Assembly: GCA_032173965.1 (NCBI GenBank)
Contig: CM063290.1
Span: forward strand, 8,643,501-8,707,500
Source: Sitta carolinensis
Taxonomy: Eukaryota > Chordata > Aves > Passeriformes > Sittidae
Direction: 5' to 3'
DNA length: 64,000 nt
Position 1 is the first letter of the stretch; every line of letters begins with the position of its first letter. Below, piece after piece: positions 18,901-29,519 of this stretch. A model generated the notes under the pieces. The model was given only the letters and a program-made list of their open reading frames with translations, was not told the origin of the DNA and did not search any database. The position numbers and the translations under genes are program-made.

Positions 18901-21900
18901 CAGCACATTTCCTGCTTAGCTCTTCACATAACTGGAGAGGGAGTAGACCTCGGGGATGCACCCCATCCCTCCTTGAGGTGCCGGGTCTGTCTGCTGGCAG
19001 ATTGGGGGATGGAACATCACTGGCTCCTGGAACCATACCAGCTTCATGGAGGTACTCAAGAGCGTGTCAGGCACATATAGGGCAACCCCCTTCTTCACGG
19101 TGTATGTGGGTGCAGACTCCAAGAGCTCCAACAGCAACATCATCCAGGTACCTTGGCACCTTGGCCCCAGGGGTTGCAGACATCCGAGGACACCAGAATG
19201 TCTATGCTGCCCCTCTCTCCCCCCAGGTGGACCAGTCGGGGCTCTTCCTCCCATCCCGGGATTACTATCTGAACAAGACTGCCAATGAGAGGGTGAGGCT
19301 GGCTGCTAGGCATGCTGCCAACAGCAATCAGGGAAATCCATGGCAATGGGGTGCAAGCAGCATTGGGACACACCTGGCATCTCCATCCTGCCTGTTGGAT
19401 GTCCACCCCAGGGAGGTGGGATGAGCTGTGTGGTTGGCACTGAGGCAGGGCTTGGGGTTCCACAGGTTCTGGCAGCATACCTGGACTACATGGTGGAGCT
19501 GGGCACACTGCTGGGGGGCACCCCTGAGCCCACCCGCCTCCAGATGCAGCAGGTGCTGGACTTTGAAACCCAGCTGGCTAACATCACCGTGCCCCAGGCT
19601 GAGCGGCGAGATGATGAGAAGATCTACCACAAGATGAGCATCGCCGAGCTGCAGGTGGGCATGGCCCAGAGCAGCCTGGGGAGACCCTTCTGGAACATAT
19701 GGGGAGTTGTCCAGAGGGCACTGAGGGGTCCATGCCCATTGCTGTTCTCACTCTGGGACACCTTGGGCAGCCCCATCTGCTGTGGGACATGCACTGGGTG
19801 TTGAAGAGTAGTGCCCATGCCCCCAGTTGTTACCACTGGGGGAAAGCTGCCACCTCATATTGTGGGGTCCAGGGGCCCCTCCTTGTCCTGCAGCATTAAG
19901 AGTAGCAGCAGGGGTGCAGAGAAGGATCTGGAGTGGTGAGGGACTTTGGGTCCCTCCCAGGAAACAGTTCCTGCTCCAGGAGATCCCCTCCATGCTGATC
20001 AGGATGCAGCAGAGCCATGCCAAGCCCCTGGTGCCACATTCCTGTGTCCCCTCCAGCTGCTGGCCCCTGCCATTGACTGGCTGGATTACCTGTCCTACGC
20101 CCTGTCCCCACTGGAGCTTGCAGACACAGAGCCTGTGGTGGTGTATGGGGACACCTACCTCCAGCAGGTATCTGACCTCATCAATGACACTGACAGGAGG
20201 TGAGGCTCCTTCATATCCCTGGCTGTGGCCCCCATGGCAGGGGCACATTTTGGGCTCATCAGTATCTTGAAATCATAGACCATGGTGAGCTGCAGCATCT
20301 CTCTGCCCCTGCAGCATCCTGAACAACTACCTGATCTGGAACCTGGTGCAGAAGACGGCCTCCAGCCTGGACCAGCGCTTCGAGACAGCCCAGGAGAGGC
20401 TGCTGGAGACACTCTATGGCACCAGGAAGGTAACAGAGGGCTCTGAGATCAGACTGCTCTGCCCTCATCCTGGAAGCAGCCAGGACCTCCTCTGTCCTTC
20501 CTATGCCCTTGGGATGCTAAGACCTGGATGCTTCAGTGGGAACTCAGGGATTATCTTTTGAGATGGGAGTTTTGCTGCTGTGCATCTCCCCTGTGATGAG
20601 GAGGCAGAGCCAGGCTGGGTGAAGGCAGGGGAGTAGGGGAGTGGGCTGAGGGTCTCACAGACCCTCATCTCACTCCCACAGTCCTGCACGCCCCGCTGGC
20701 AAACCTGCATCTCCAACACAGATGACACACTGGGCTTTGCACTGGGCTCCCTCTTCGTCAAAGCCACCTTTGACCGGGACAGCAAGGCCATCGTGAGAAT
20801 ACTTCTGTGCCCATCCCCTCCCCATCACCCAAGCCCCAGGGCTGGAAGGCAGGGAGCTGGGAAATGGGACACCCAGCCCTGGGGAGGTTGTACCCTGTCC
20901 ACCCTGTTCCCACCAAGTCATTGTGGGGGGTAGAGGGCCTTCATTCCCTCCCCTCCCCAGGCTGAGGAGATGATCAGTGAGATCCGTGCAGCCTTCGAGG
21001 TGTCCCTGGACCAGCTGGACTGGATGGATGAGAAAACCAGGCAGGCTGCAAAAGAGAAGGTGACCCCAGGGAGGGATGTGGATGGGAAACCTCACCCTAT
21101 CCATATAAGCCCCCCCCAATCTCACTGCTGGGGCCTCCCTCCATGCAGGCAGATGCCATCTACGACATGATTGGCTTCCCTGACTTCATTCTGGACAACA
21201 AGGAGCTGGATGATGTCTATGATGGGGTAGGGGTCACCTGGCTTGTGGGAAGAGGCTTGTTGGACATGCCAAGCTCTGGGAGGGGCCCCATTGTCAAGCA
21301 ATGTCCCTACTTGGGACGTTATGCAAAGCCACCTTGGTACCGAGTTCATCCTGGCCAGGGTGTGGAGAACAACCCCAGTGGTCCTGTCCTCATCTCTCCT
21401 CTTCCTCACCAGTACGAGGTCTCTGAGGACTCCTTCTTCCAAAACATGCTCAACTTCTACAACTTCTCTGCCAAAGTGATGGCTGACCAGCTCCGGAAAC
21501 CCCCCAACCGCGACCAGTAAGGGGTGGGCTTGGGGGGGGAGGATGTGATCCTAGGTGCCTGGATGGCACTGGTTCAGTGGGGAGGAGGTAACCCTCATGG
21601 GGTAGCACAGCACTGTAGGTCACCTGTGGTAGCACAAGTCACCTGTGGTAGCTGCGGCTTATCGCCAGGTAAGGTCCTTGGTAATAGGATGGGGGCAAAA
21701 GTGTCAAGGTTGGGAAGGCCCCTGTGGTGGGCAATGGCGCAGGAGGGTGCTGGGGTGAGAGGGACACATCTCTGCCTGTCCCCTGTGCCACCTCCCTGCC
21801 CCAGGTGGAGCATGACCCCACAGACTGTCAATGCCTATTACCTGCCCACCAAGAACGGGATCGTCTTTCCTGCTGGGATCCTCCAGGCCCCCTTCTACGC

Positions 21901-23603
21901 CCGCAACCACCCCAAGTGAGTCTGGCATGGGGGACACCTCCTGGAGGCATGGGTTGGATCAGGGCCAGCATGCCACAGAGCCCCCCCGCAGTCACAAATA
22001 AAAGCCCAAAGGGCTTGACTGTCCCTCAAGGCATTACGTCCTGCAGTCATGCAGCCTGAGTTCCCTTAGGGCCACCAGGGTCCCCAAAAGGAGCAATTCC
22101 CAGCTGGGTCCCAGCTGGAGCAGAATTTCATTCGGTGTCCAGACAGAGATGGGGTGGGCTGTAACAGCATCATTAACACATCCTGTACTTACCTGGTTCT
22201 TTCCCATGGTCCCACAGAGCCCTTAACTTTGGTGGCATCGGTGTGGTGATGGGGCATGAGCTGACCCACGCATTTGATGACCAAGGTGAGAGCCTACAGG
22301 CAGCGCTGGCCCTGACCCCTGTCACCTTCCTGTCCCCCCCAGCCCCTGCCCTTGGCATGGGGAAGAGGTGCCCTGGGTGCACAGGGGTCCTGCTTTGCCA
22401 TCCATTGCATCATGTGTGCTCGTGCCCCCCTGGCCACCCCCTTCTATCGTCCTGTCTCCCCAGGTGGCACCTGCTGATACTTCCCCCCGGCTTCTCTGTG
22501 CAGCTTTTGCTCCATCTGCTTGGTGAGGACACAGTTGTCTGCAGCCCCAGCCCCCTTCTCATCCTCCTCCCTCCAGGGCATGGGATGGGTCCCTCTCAGC
22601 ATCCAATCTGCTTTGCACCTTCACCACAGCCCCGGAGCCGACATGGGGTCAATGAGGGAATTTGGGGTCACAGGTCCGGGCTGGGATAGCGAGAATGCAC
22701 TGGGGGATCCTGGGGACTCAAGCACATGGCTGAGCTCCAGGCAGAGCCTGCCCACAGGAGAGGCTGGGGGACACCTTCCCCCCGGGTGTAGACCCGAGGT
22801 GCCGGGTCCCCCTGGCATCCCCCAGTGCCCATTCCCCCACCACACCCCATTCTGTTTTGGGAACCCCCGCAGCAGAGAGCTGCAGGGGGACGGCGTGCCC
22901 TGGTCCCACCCCAACCCACGGCTCGGTCCCGCAGGACGGGAGTATGACAAAGAGGGAAACCTGCGGCCATGGTGGCAGAACTCCTCCCTGGAGGCCTTCA
23001 AGAACCGGACGGCATGCATGACAGAGCAGTACGGCCGCTACACCGTCCACAGCGAGAAGGTCAACGGGCGGCAGACACTGGGCGAGAACATTGCTGACAA
23101 CGGCGGGCTCAAGGCAGCCTACAACGTGAGTGCCGCCATCCGGAGGGGACACGGACCCCCGTGCCTGTCTGGCCCTTGCCGGAGCTTCAGGCCCGCTCTC
23201 CCGCAGGCTTACAAGTCCTGGCTGCAGAAGAACGGGGAGGAGAAGCGCCTGCCAGCCCTGGAGCTCACCAACCACCAGCTCTTCTTCGTGGGCTTTGCGC
23301 AGGTAGGGCGAAGAGAGACGATGGGCTTCCCTTCCCTCCCTGGCTCCTCGAAGCCACCCCACAGCTCCCCATCCCGCACCGGGGGTTGCTCTGTCCCCAT
23401 TCCTGAGGCTGCTGCCACTCGCTCAGGTGTGGTGCTCCGTCCGGACGCCCGAGAGCTCCCACGAAGGGCTGGTGACCGACCCCCACAGCCCCGACAAGTA
23501 CCGTGTCATCGGCACCCTCAGCAACTCCCGGGACTTTGTCGAACACTTCGGCTGCCCCCTGGGCTCCCCCATGAACCCCGGCAAGCACTGTGAGGTGTGG
23601 TAG
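15961..23603 (+). CDS. ECE2: ECE2, endothelin-converting enzyme 2 (M13 metallopeptidase)
   Basis: Type II membrane zinc metallopeptidase of the neprilysin/ECE family that processes big endothelin and neuropeptides in acidic secretory compartments. Exons: 15961-16002, 17644-17730 (or from 17641), 18110-18254, 18443-18658, 18733-18857, 19001-19147, 19227-19292, 19466-19654, 20057-20199, 20315-20429, 20682-20792, 20961-21059, 21149-21226, 21413-21516, 21805-21915, 22218-22285, 22935-23125, 23207-23302, 23427-23603. All phases close (about 769 residues). Exon 1 reads [14 protein letters not shown]; mammalian ECE2 starts at the second Met (15970), so either start is possible. Next come a short cytosolic tail ([11 protein letters not shown]), a transmembrane helix ([20 protein letters not shown]), a Cys-rich luminal domain, the NAYY substrate motif (exon 21805), the zinc motif HELTH (exon 22218), ENIADNGG (exon 22935) with the third zinc-ligand Glu, and the family-typical C-terminus ending CEVW. 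The catalytic set is complete. It lies head-to-head with PSMD2. Confidence 0.96.
16161..16190. repeat. (GGAG)n microsatellite
   Basis: About seven tandem GGGA/GGAG tetramers followed by a G-rich stretch, inside ECE2 intron 1. Confidence 0.8.
17336..17348 (+). promoter_or_regulatory. X-box-like RFX site in ECE2 intron 1
   Basis: GTTGCTTGGTGAC is a near match to the RFX X-box (GTTRCC, short spacer, GGYAAC). It sits about 300 bp before exon 2. Functional status is unknown. Confidence 0.35.
18045..18058 (+). repeat. G14 homopolymer in ECE2 intron 2
   Basis: An uninterrupted run of 14 G. It is a possible G-quadruplex and a likely place for sequencing-length error. Confidence 0.8.
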
Positions 23604-24129
23604 GGACGGGGAGGGTGCTGGGGACAGAGGGGATGATGCTCTGCTGTGCCCCCCCTCCCCAGACCTCAGTGGCTGCCGGAGCTGGCCACGGGCAGAGAGC
23701 AGTCCTCCTCCTGTGCTCGCAGTGCACGCCCCACCTCTGCACCCTCCCCACACCAGGCACCCACCGCAGCCCCATCCACAGCTTGGGGCTGGACACGGCC
23801 GGCAGAGAGGCTGTAGCACCCCCAAAACGCAGCTCTGCCCCCCAACCCTGATGTGCTTGAGTCGGGCACAGCTCAGTGTCCCCTGCGCTGCGTTCCCCCC
23901 TCAGGCGGGCAGGTCCAGGCGTCCCAAGGAAGGCACTCGAGCCAAGATCCCCCTGCCCCTGCCCCGCAACCTGCCAGAGATGGAGGCTGGGGGCCACCCG
24001 GCTCCGCGCTGCCCTTGTCCCCTCCCACTCCAGCTTGGCTTCCCCATCCACCTCTGCTGGGACCAGCGGGCGGCAGCGGGGACTCTGGTGCCTTCAGCTG
24101 TGGGTGGCTGTCGCCGAGTTTATTTAACG

Positions 24130-24135
24130 ATTAAA
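24130..24135 (+). terminator. ECE2: ECE2 poly(A) signal (ATTAAA variant)
   Basis: ATTAAA about 530 bases after the ECE2 stop codon. It is the only good candidate before the next promoter region. Confidence 0.5.
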
Positions 24136-24569
24136 AGCAGTTTCCACTTACTCCAGCAGCTCCGGGTCCTTGGCGGTGTCGGGGCGGAGGGAGAGGTGGG
24201 GTCTGGACCGCCGTTGGGGGGTGACTCCGAGGCTGGGGACGCGTGGGGGGTGAGACATCCCGAGGGAGGGGAGCGGGGGATGGGATGTCTGGATGGACAT
24301 TCCCTACATGAGGGAAGCAGCTGTGCCGGGAAGAACAGCAAGGCTGGTGGGGACGAGTCAGAGCCACGGGAGTCTCCGGTAAAGCCCAGCCCAGGAGTCC
24401 CGCTGCCTTCAGCGCGGTTGGTCCCAGCGTGCCCCGAATCCCCACTCCGAGCCCCGGCCGGTCCCGGCCGCAGAGCGCGGCCCCAGCCCCACCCCGGGCT
24501 CTCCCGAACTCCCCGGCACCGGGACCCCGCGGGACTCCTCGGCCAGGCACAAGGGGATCGCAAAGGCTG

Positions 24570-24709
24570 CTGGGAGTCGTGGTTCTGCCCGCGGGCGGCG
24601 CAGGGCATGATAGGAGTTGTAGTTCAGCTTGAGGAATGCCGGGAGAGGTAGTTCGCTCATGGCAGACCCGATGCTTCACCGCCAGGGCTGGACTACATTT
24701 CCCAGCAGG
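24570..24709. promoter_or_regulatory. Promoter with four ACTACA-N-TCCC (GFY/ZNF143-type) elements
   Basis: Copies of the housekeeping-promoter motif ACTACAATTCCCAGC lie at 24692-24709 (ACTACATTTCCCAGCAGG, plus) and, in reverse orientation, at 24611-24625 (TAGGAGTTGTAGTTC), 24640-24654 (CGGGAGAGGTAGTTC) and 24570-24584 (TGGGAGTCGTGGTTC). A CpG-rich stretch follows. This is the likely promoter of the MUL1-like gene. The mixed orientation would also allow bidirectional initiation. Confidence 0.6.
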
Positions 24710-25224
24710 AAGCGCGGTAGGGCCAGGGTCCGGGCCTGGGCGCCTCGGGGGTACGGGGGCAACGGGGCCGGGCGCGGCGGTGGGGCCGGGCCGGGCCGAG
24801 CCGAGCCGAGGGCTGGGCCGGGACAGATCGGGGGGCCGGACCTGGGTGGGAGCCTGGGCCAGGCCCCGGGCTGGGTCACGAGTGCTGGGCCTCGGCCCGA
24901 TCACGGGTGCGGGACTGGGCCCCGGTTGGGCCCGGGATGCAGGGTCGAGCCGGGTACCGGGCACCGTGGGTGCTGGAGGTGAACTGCCTCTGCTGGAGCC
25001 GTCGGCAGGCTTGACCCTGGGGTGTCAGAGCGCGGGGACAGAGGCGGAGGAGCATCCCTGCCTTGGGATCGGGGCAATGAGACAGTGCTGCCTTGGGGAC
25101 AGGGATCCAGGGACATCCCTGCCTTCAGAACAGGGGCAGTGGGATGTCCCCGGCATGGGTCACACGGCCCCATTCCCAAGACAACATGGTCACCTTGCAG
25201 GCATTGTCACCCAAGCCTGGCACC

Positions 25225-27274
25225 ATGGACAAACCCATCACTCCAGGGGAGCTGCTGTGTCTGGGCTCCAGCCTCGCCCTCTCTGGCCTCTTCTACTACC
25301 TGTACAGGAGGAAAGCCAGAGTCGTGGCACGCATACAGGTAGCCCTGTCTCTCAGATGCTCTTTCCTGCACACTGTCTCTTCCCCACTGCCCTCCACACT
25401 TTGATTTGGGTGCACACACTGTTCCCTCAGCATACTCCATCCTCTGGTGACTTCATGAAATGCAGAACTGAGCAGGCCACATCCTGCCAGATATCCCCAC
25501 AGAGCCATTTTTCATCTACTGTCCCTGCCCATGCTCACACTTACTCCATGCTCTTCCAGGAGGCCCCAAAGCTCCAGGTCGATGACAATTTGCCAGCCCT
25601 GGTGTCTGCAGCTGAGGGGAGGTGCCTGCCTTATGTTGCCCTGGAAGGTAAGGACATCCTGTGACCCTGCACGAGAGACAAGGGCCAGGATCTCCTCTTT
25701 TGGTCGTGACACTTCCCTTGTCCTTAGGCATAGTGCTGCCAGCCAAGGCTGCACTGACCAGCCACTACCATGAGGGGCTGCAGGGCGTGATCCAGAAACT
25801 GCTGCTGAAGGAGCATCGGCTTATCTGGAACAGCTTGGTCCGAAGCTGGTGAGTGATGGGAAGAGTCTGCAGGAGGGGGCTAGCAGCAGTGAGTCCAGAC
25901 CCCCATCATCTGGGGCCATGTAAGAGGCAGAAAATAAGCTGGTTAAAGACTTTAGTCCCTATGCTTAGCTCAGAGCTTCTCTGTGTTGTGGCCAGCAAGA
26001 ACAGGGCAGTGATCATCCTTTTGTACTTGCCACTGGTGAGGCCACACCTTGAGTTCTGGGTCCCTCAACTGAGGAAGGCCACTGAGCTGCTGGAGCAAGT
26101 CCAGAGAAGGGCAGCAGAGCTGGTGAAGGGCTGGAACACGTCTGATGAGGAGCAGCTGAGGGAGCTGGGGATGTTTGGCCTGGAGGAGACTCTGGGGTGG
26201 CCTTATTGCTCTCTACAACCTTCTGGAGGTAGTAGCCAGATGAGGATTGGCCTCTTCTCCCAGGCAACCAGTGACAAGACAAGAGGAAATGGCCTCAAGT
26301 TGTGCCAGGGGAGGTTTTGGTTAGAGATTAGGAAGAACTTCTTCACTTAGAGGATGATTAGACATTGCAATGAGCTGTCCGGGGAGCAGGAGGCTCCTCC
26401 ACCAGGGAGGTGGTGGAGCGGACATCTTTGGAGGTGTTTAAGGAAAGACTGGACATGACATTTAGTGCCGTGGTCTTGTTGACAGGTTGATATTCAGTCA
26501 CAAGTTGAACATGATGATCTCAGAGGTTAACCTAACTGTTTCTGTGATTCTCCATGCCCCAACCCTCTCCACTTGCAGGAGTGAGAGCGAGCGGGTGCTC
26601 TCAGAGCAGATCTACACCGTCCCCTTCCTGCTGGCCTCGCCAGGCCCTGAGGCAGTGACACAGGTGAGTGTGGACAACCCGCTTCAAGCCGTCTGCCTGC
26701 CCCTGGAGATGGTGTACGAGCGGTTCCAGCAGCCAACCCACAGCTTCCGCGACCTGCTGGGCCAGTACCTGATCGGGGAGAAGCACAAGGGCATCCTGGA
26801 GACGGAGGAGATGCTCGGGTGGGGGCTGGGCTGACGGGCATCGGGCAGCTGTCCCTGCACCCCGACGGCTCCCTGCACCTCCAGCCGCCGGCCCAGGGAG
26901 GAGAGTTTTTCCTATGCCTGGGGGACTGGCAGACCGTGCTGTCGGAGCTGGAGTCGGCCAGCGGGCTCTGGAAGGGGGCAGCGCTGCTGTGCGCGGCAGC
27001 GGGGCTGGCCGTTCTCCTGCACGCCCTGTGCCGCGCCTACCGCCGCTTTCGCCCCAAGCAGCAACAGGAGGACAAGGAGCCGGATGGGGAGGACGCCGGG
27101 GAGCGGGCGCCCGAGGACTCCTGTGTGATCTGCCTGTCACGGCCCCGCGAGTGCGTCCTCCTGGGCTGCGGCCACATCTGCTGCTGCTTCCGCTGTTTCC
27201 AAGCCTTGCCCACCCACCTCTGCCCCATCTGCCGGGGGCCCATTGACCGCGTGGTGCCCCTCTACCAGGTCTGA
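25225..27274 (+). CDS. MUL1-like mitochondrial RING E3 ubiquitin ligase
   Basis: Predicted outer-mitochondrial-membrane ubiquitin ligase of the MUL1/MAPL/MULAN family, which acts in mitochondrial dynamics, NF-kappaB and antiviral signalling. Exons: 25225-25338, 25560-25647, 25728-25848, 26579-27274. It opens MDKPITPGELLCLGSS with a first membrane helix (LCLGSSLALSGLFYYLY) and a basic flank, followed by a GIDE/BAM-type intermembrane domain (conserved CLPYVALEG, LETEEMLG and LTGIGQLSL). A second helix (GAALLCAAAGLAVLLHAL) and a C-terminal C3HC4 RING (CVICL, CGHICCC, CPICRGPI) end in VVPLYQV. Corrected length is about 339 residues, against about 352 in MUL1. Divergence from MUL1 argues for a separate paralogue. 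One base is missing at 26815-26819, where the frame shifts between GAGATGCTCGG and GTGGGGGCTGGG although homology runs through, so either an assembly indel or a recent lesion is present. Confidence 0.85.
25970..26550 (+). mobile_element. CR1-type LINE 3' fragment in MUL1-like intron 3
   Basis: About 580 bp matching the well-known avian CR1 3' region in sense orientation. It contains degenerate forms of the reverse-transcriptase C-terminal coding words (CTGGTGAGGCCACACCTTGA, GAGCAAGTCCAGAGAAGGGC), then GACAAGACAAGAGGAAATGG, AGGAAGAACTTCTTCAC and GATGATCTCAGAGGTTAACC, ending near TTCTGTGATTC, the CR1 tail octamer. It is 5'-truncated and mutated, so inactive. Presence of CR1 supports a sauropsid, probably avian, source. 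Confidence 0.85.
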
Positions 27275-28233
27275 GAGCACCTGGGGGTGCCTAGAGAGGG
27301 GCAGCGTGAACCGGGCCAAGCCTGGAGCATGCAGAAATCTCAGCTGTCTCTTCATGTACAGCTGTGCAATTCCATTTGGGAAGGAGGGGTCTTGGTATGC
27401 CCTTCAGTGTGTTTTGGGGAGGAGTTACAGCCTCCTCATCCTCCCTTTGTCTGCCAGAAGGACCCCCCTAAACATGAAGGCTTGGGGAACATCTACACAA
27501 TGCCTGAGCTGAGGAGCTGAGACCCCAACCCCACACTGGGGCACTACTTTGGCTGCCAGCTATTGGACTTGTGTCTCTTTCTGAGCCATGACTTCCCAAA
27601 AGCCACACAGGACTTCTCCCTTGAGTTTTTTTTCCAGTGTGCGGATTTACAGGGAGGATTATGAGGGCAAGACCAGGGCTGGTGGGACACAGCAGGCACA
27701 GTGAAGTGGCAGAGACCCAAACTCCCCATACCCACTGCAGTGACATACCTTGGTGTCACCTTTGTTCTGCTACCCCAATCCATGTGCCTACAGCCACTGC
27801 CCAGATGGCACTGGGGACACCCAGGGGCTGGCAGTGATGAGTCCCTTTGGCAGCTGCTCTAACACCAAGAAGGGGCTATGTCCTTCTGACACTCTGCAGG
27901 GACAACAGCTTTAGGGTGTCACAGAGCCTGCCCTCATGTCCAGCCCCGCTGCACCTGGCTTTCCTGCTCACCTGCCAGACAGGCCGGGGTGTGGGAATGA
28001 CTTGCAGTGGTGTGTGTAGTGATAAAGCCAAGGAGCCGAGCACGGCCTCACCTTTTCCTTCGCGCCGTTAATCTGGGGGCTGGGTAGGTGCTGGGGCCAA
28101 GGCTCTCCCCCTGGAGGGATGGGCACCACCCCTCCTTCCTCATCCAAGGAGCTGGCCCAGGTTCACAATGGAGCCCAGGTGCATCTCCTCCAGATGCAGC
28201 CCTAGATGGGGGGTGGCAGGACACACGGGACCG

Positions 28234-28325
28234 TTGCCAAGGTGATTGTGCTCCTCAGGTCTCCATGGCAACTGCTCCCCTGGACTGCTCCCCATCACTG
28301 CCTGGCTGCAGTTGCCCAGGCAACC
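28234..28325. promoter_or_regulatory. Triple RFX X-box cluster
   Basis: Three X-box-type sites lie within 92 bp: GTTGCCAAGGTGA (28234-28246), GTCTCCATGGCAAC (28260-28273) and the perfect inverted repeat GTTGCCCAGGCAAC (28312-28325). RFX factors bind GTTRCC(N0-3)GGYAAC. Nearest genes are the MUL1-like gene and CAMK2N2. Confidence 0.5.
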
Positions 28326-29505
28326 CACAGGCTCTCCCGGCTCCTGCAGCTTTGGGGCACCCAGGGTTTGGGGGTGGGGGACAGTGCTGGCAGGCCACTG
28401 TCAGCCAGGCAGCAGTGTTAGGATTGGAGGGGGATGATGTGCCCCCTCCCCAGGGCAGTGGCCACAATTGGAGCTGGGCTGGGAGCTTGCTTGGGGCAAA
28501 GGTACCTTGGCAGGGCTGCCCCCAGGACTCACAACCAGACAGGAGGTCTCAGAAGACCCAATAAGGCCTCCTGGGGCCCACATACATTTTTGGGATGGGG
28601 ATGTGTGGGGGAGTTCCCTTCCTCCACCCCGCTTTTTCTCAGCCCAGTCTCTTCCCTGGGCTGCAGAGTGAGCAGTGGGGCCTGGATTCCCCCCCCTCAC
28701 CCCCCCAGTGTCGGGCATCCCCCCCGCAGCAGGAGGGATTTCGGGAAGGAGATAAATACCAGATGGGAGAGGGCCGGGCTGCCAGGAACACACTCCCTGC
28801 ATGCCAAGAGCTGCTGGCGCGAGTGGGCGCGTGGGCCGGGGAGGGCGGGGGGTGCCCCTGCTCCTAGAGACTGCTCACCTCGTTCCCCAGGGCCCAGCAG
28901 CCAGCCAAGGATGGGACAATTAGAGAGAGGTTGGCACCCTCCCACTCCCCTTTGCCCCCAAAAGTGCCCAGGGCAGGGAACACATCCCTTGTGCTGAGGG
29001 CACGGAGGGAGGCTGCCACCCCCCACCCTCCCCGTGCTGGGGCAAAGCCTTACTCTAGCCCCACCCGGGTCTCTGCCACTCCCGGGAGACCACCAGCCCA
29101 GCAGTGGCCTGACTGCAGACCCAGCTGCCAGTCCTGCCTGGCATGGCTCTGGGCAGCAGCATGACTCACCCGCCCAGCTCACCATCAGCTGGAGCTTGCC
29201 GTGCCAAGATTGCAACACGGGCTGGCACAGGGCTGGCACAGGGGCTGCCCGGCCGCGCTGCAGTGCCCACATCCCCAGACAAACCCACTCTGTGCCTCCC
29301 ATGGGTATTTGGTCCGGAGCAGGACAGTGGGGAGCTCACAGTGCCTGGGCTGAGCACTGCCCAGCCTCCCTCTCTATCACACAGGCCAGGCATCCTGACA
29401 GCTGCCTCCTTTCACCCACAGGGTGCCCCTGTGTGCCAGCCCATGCCCATGGCCTCCACCCGCTCCCCCCAGGGCTGCCAGCCCGCTCCGCCTGCCTCCC
29501 TGTCT

Positions 29506-29519
29506 GTTGTCATGGTGAC
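29506..29519. promoter_or_regulatory. X-box-like RFX site
   Basis: GTTGTCATGGTGAC is a near-consensus X-box, 1.2 kb downstream of the triple cluster. Confidence 0.35.

Noticed and set aside
15961..23603. ECE1 as an alternative identity for the M13 peptidase
   Set aside because: The MNVALQELG first exon and the internal sequence follow ECE2 rather than ECE1, and the neighbours are those of ECE2.
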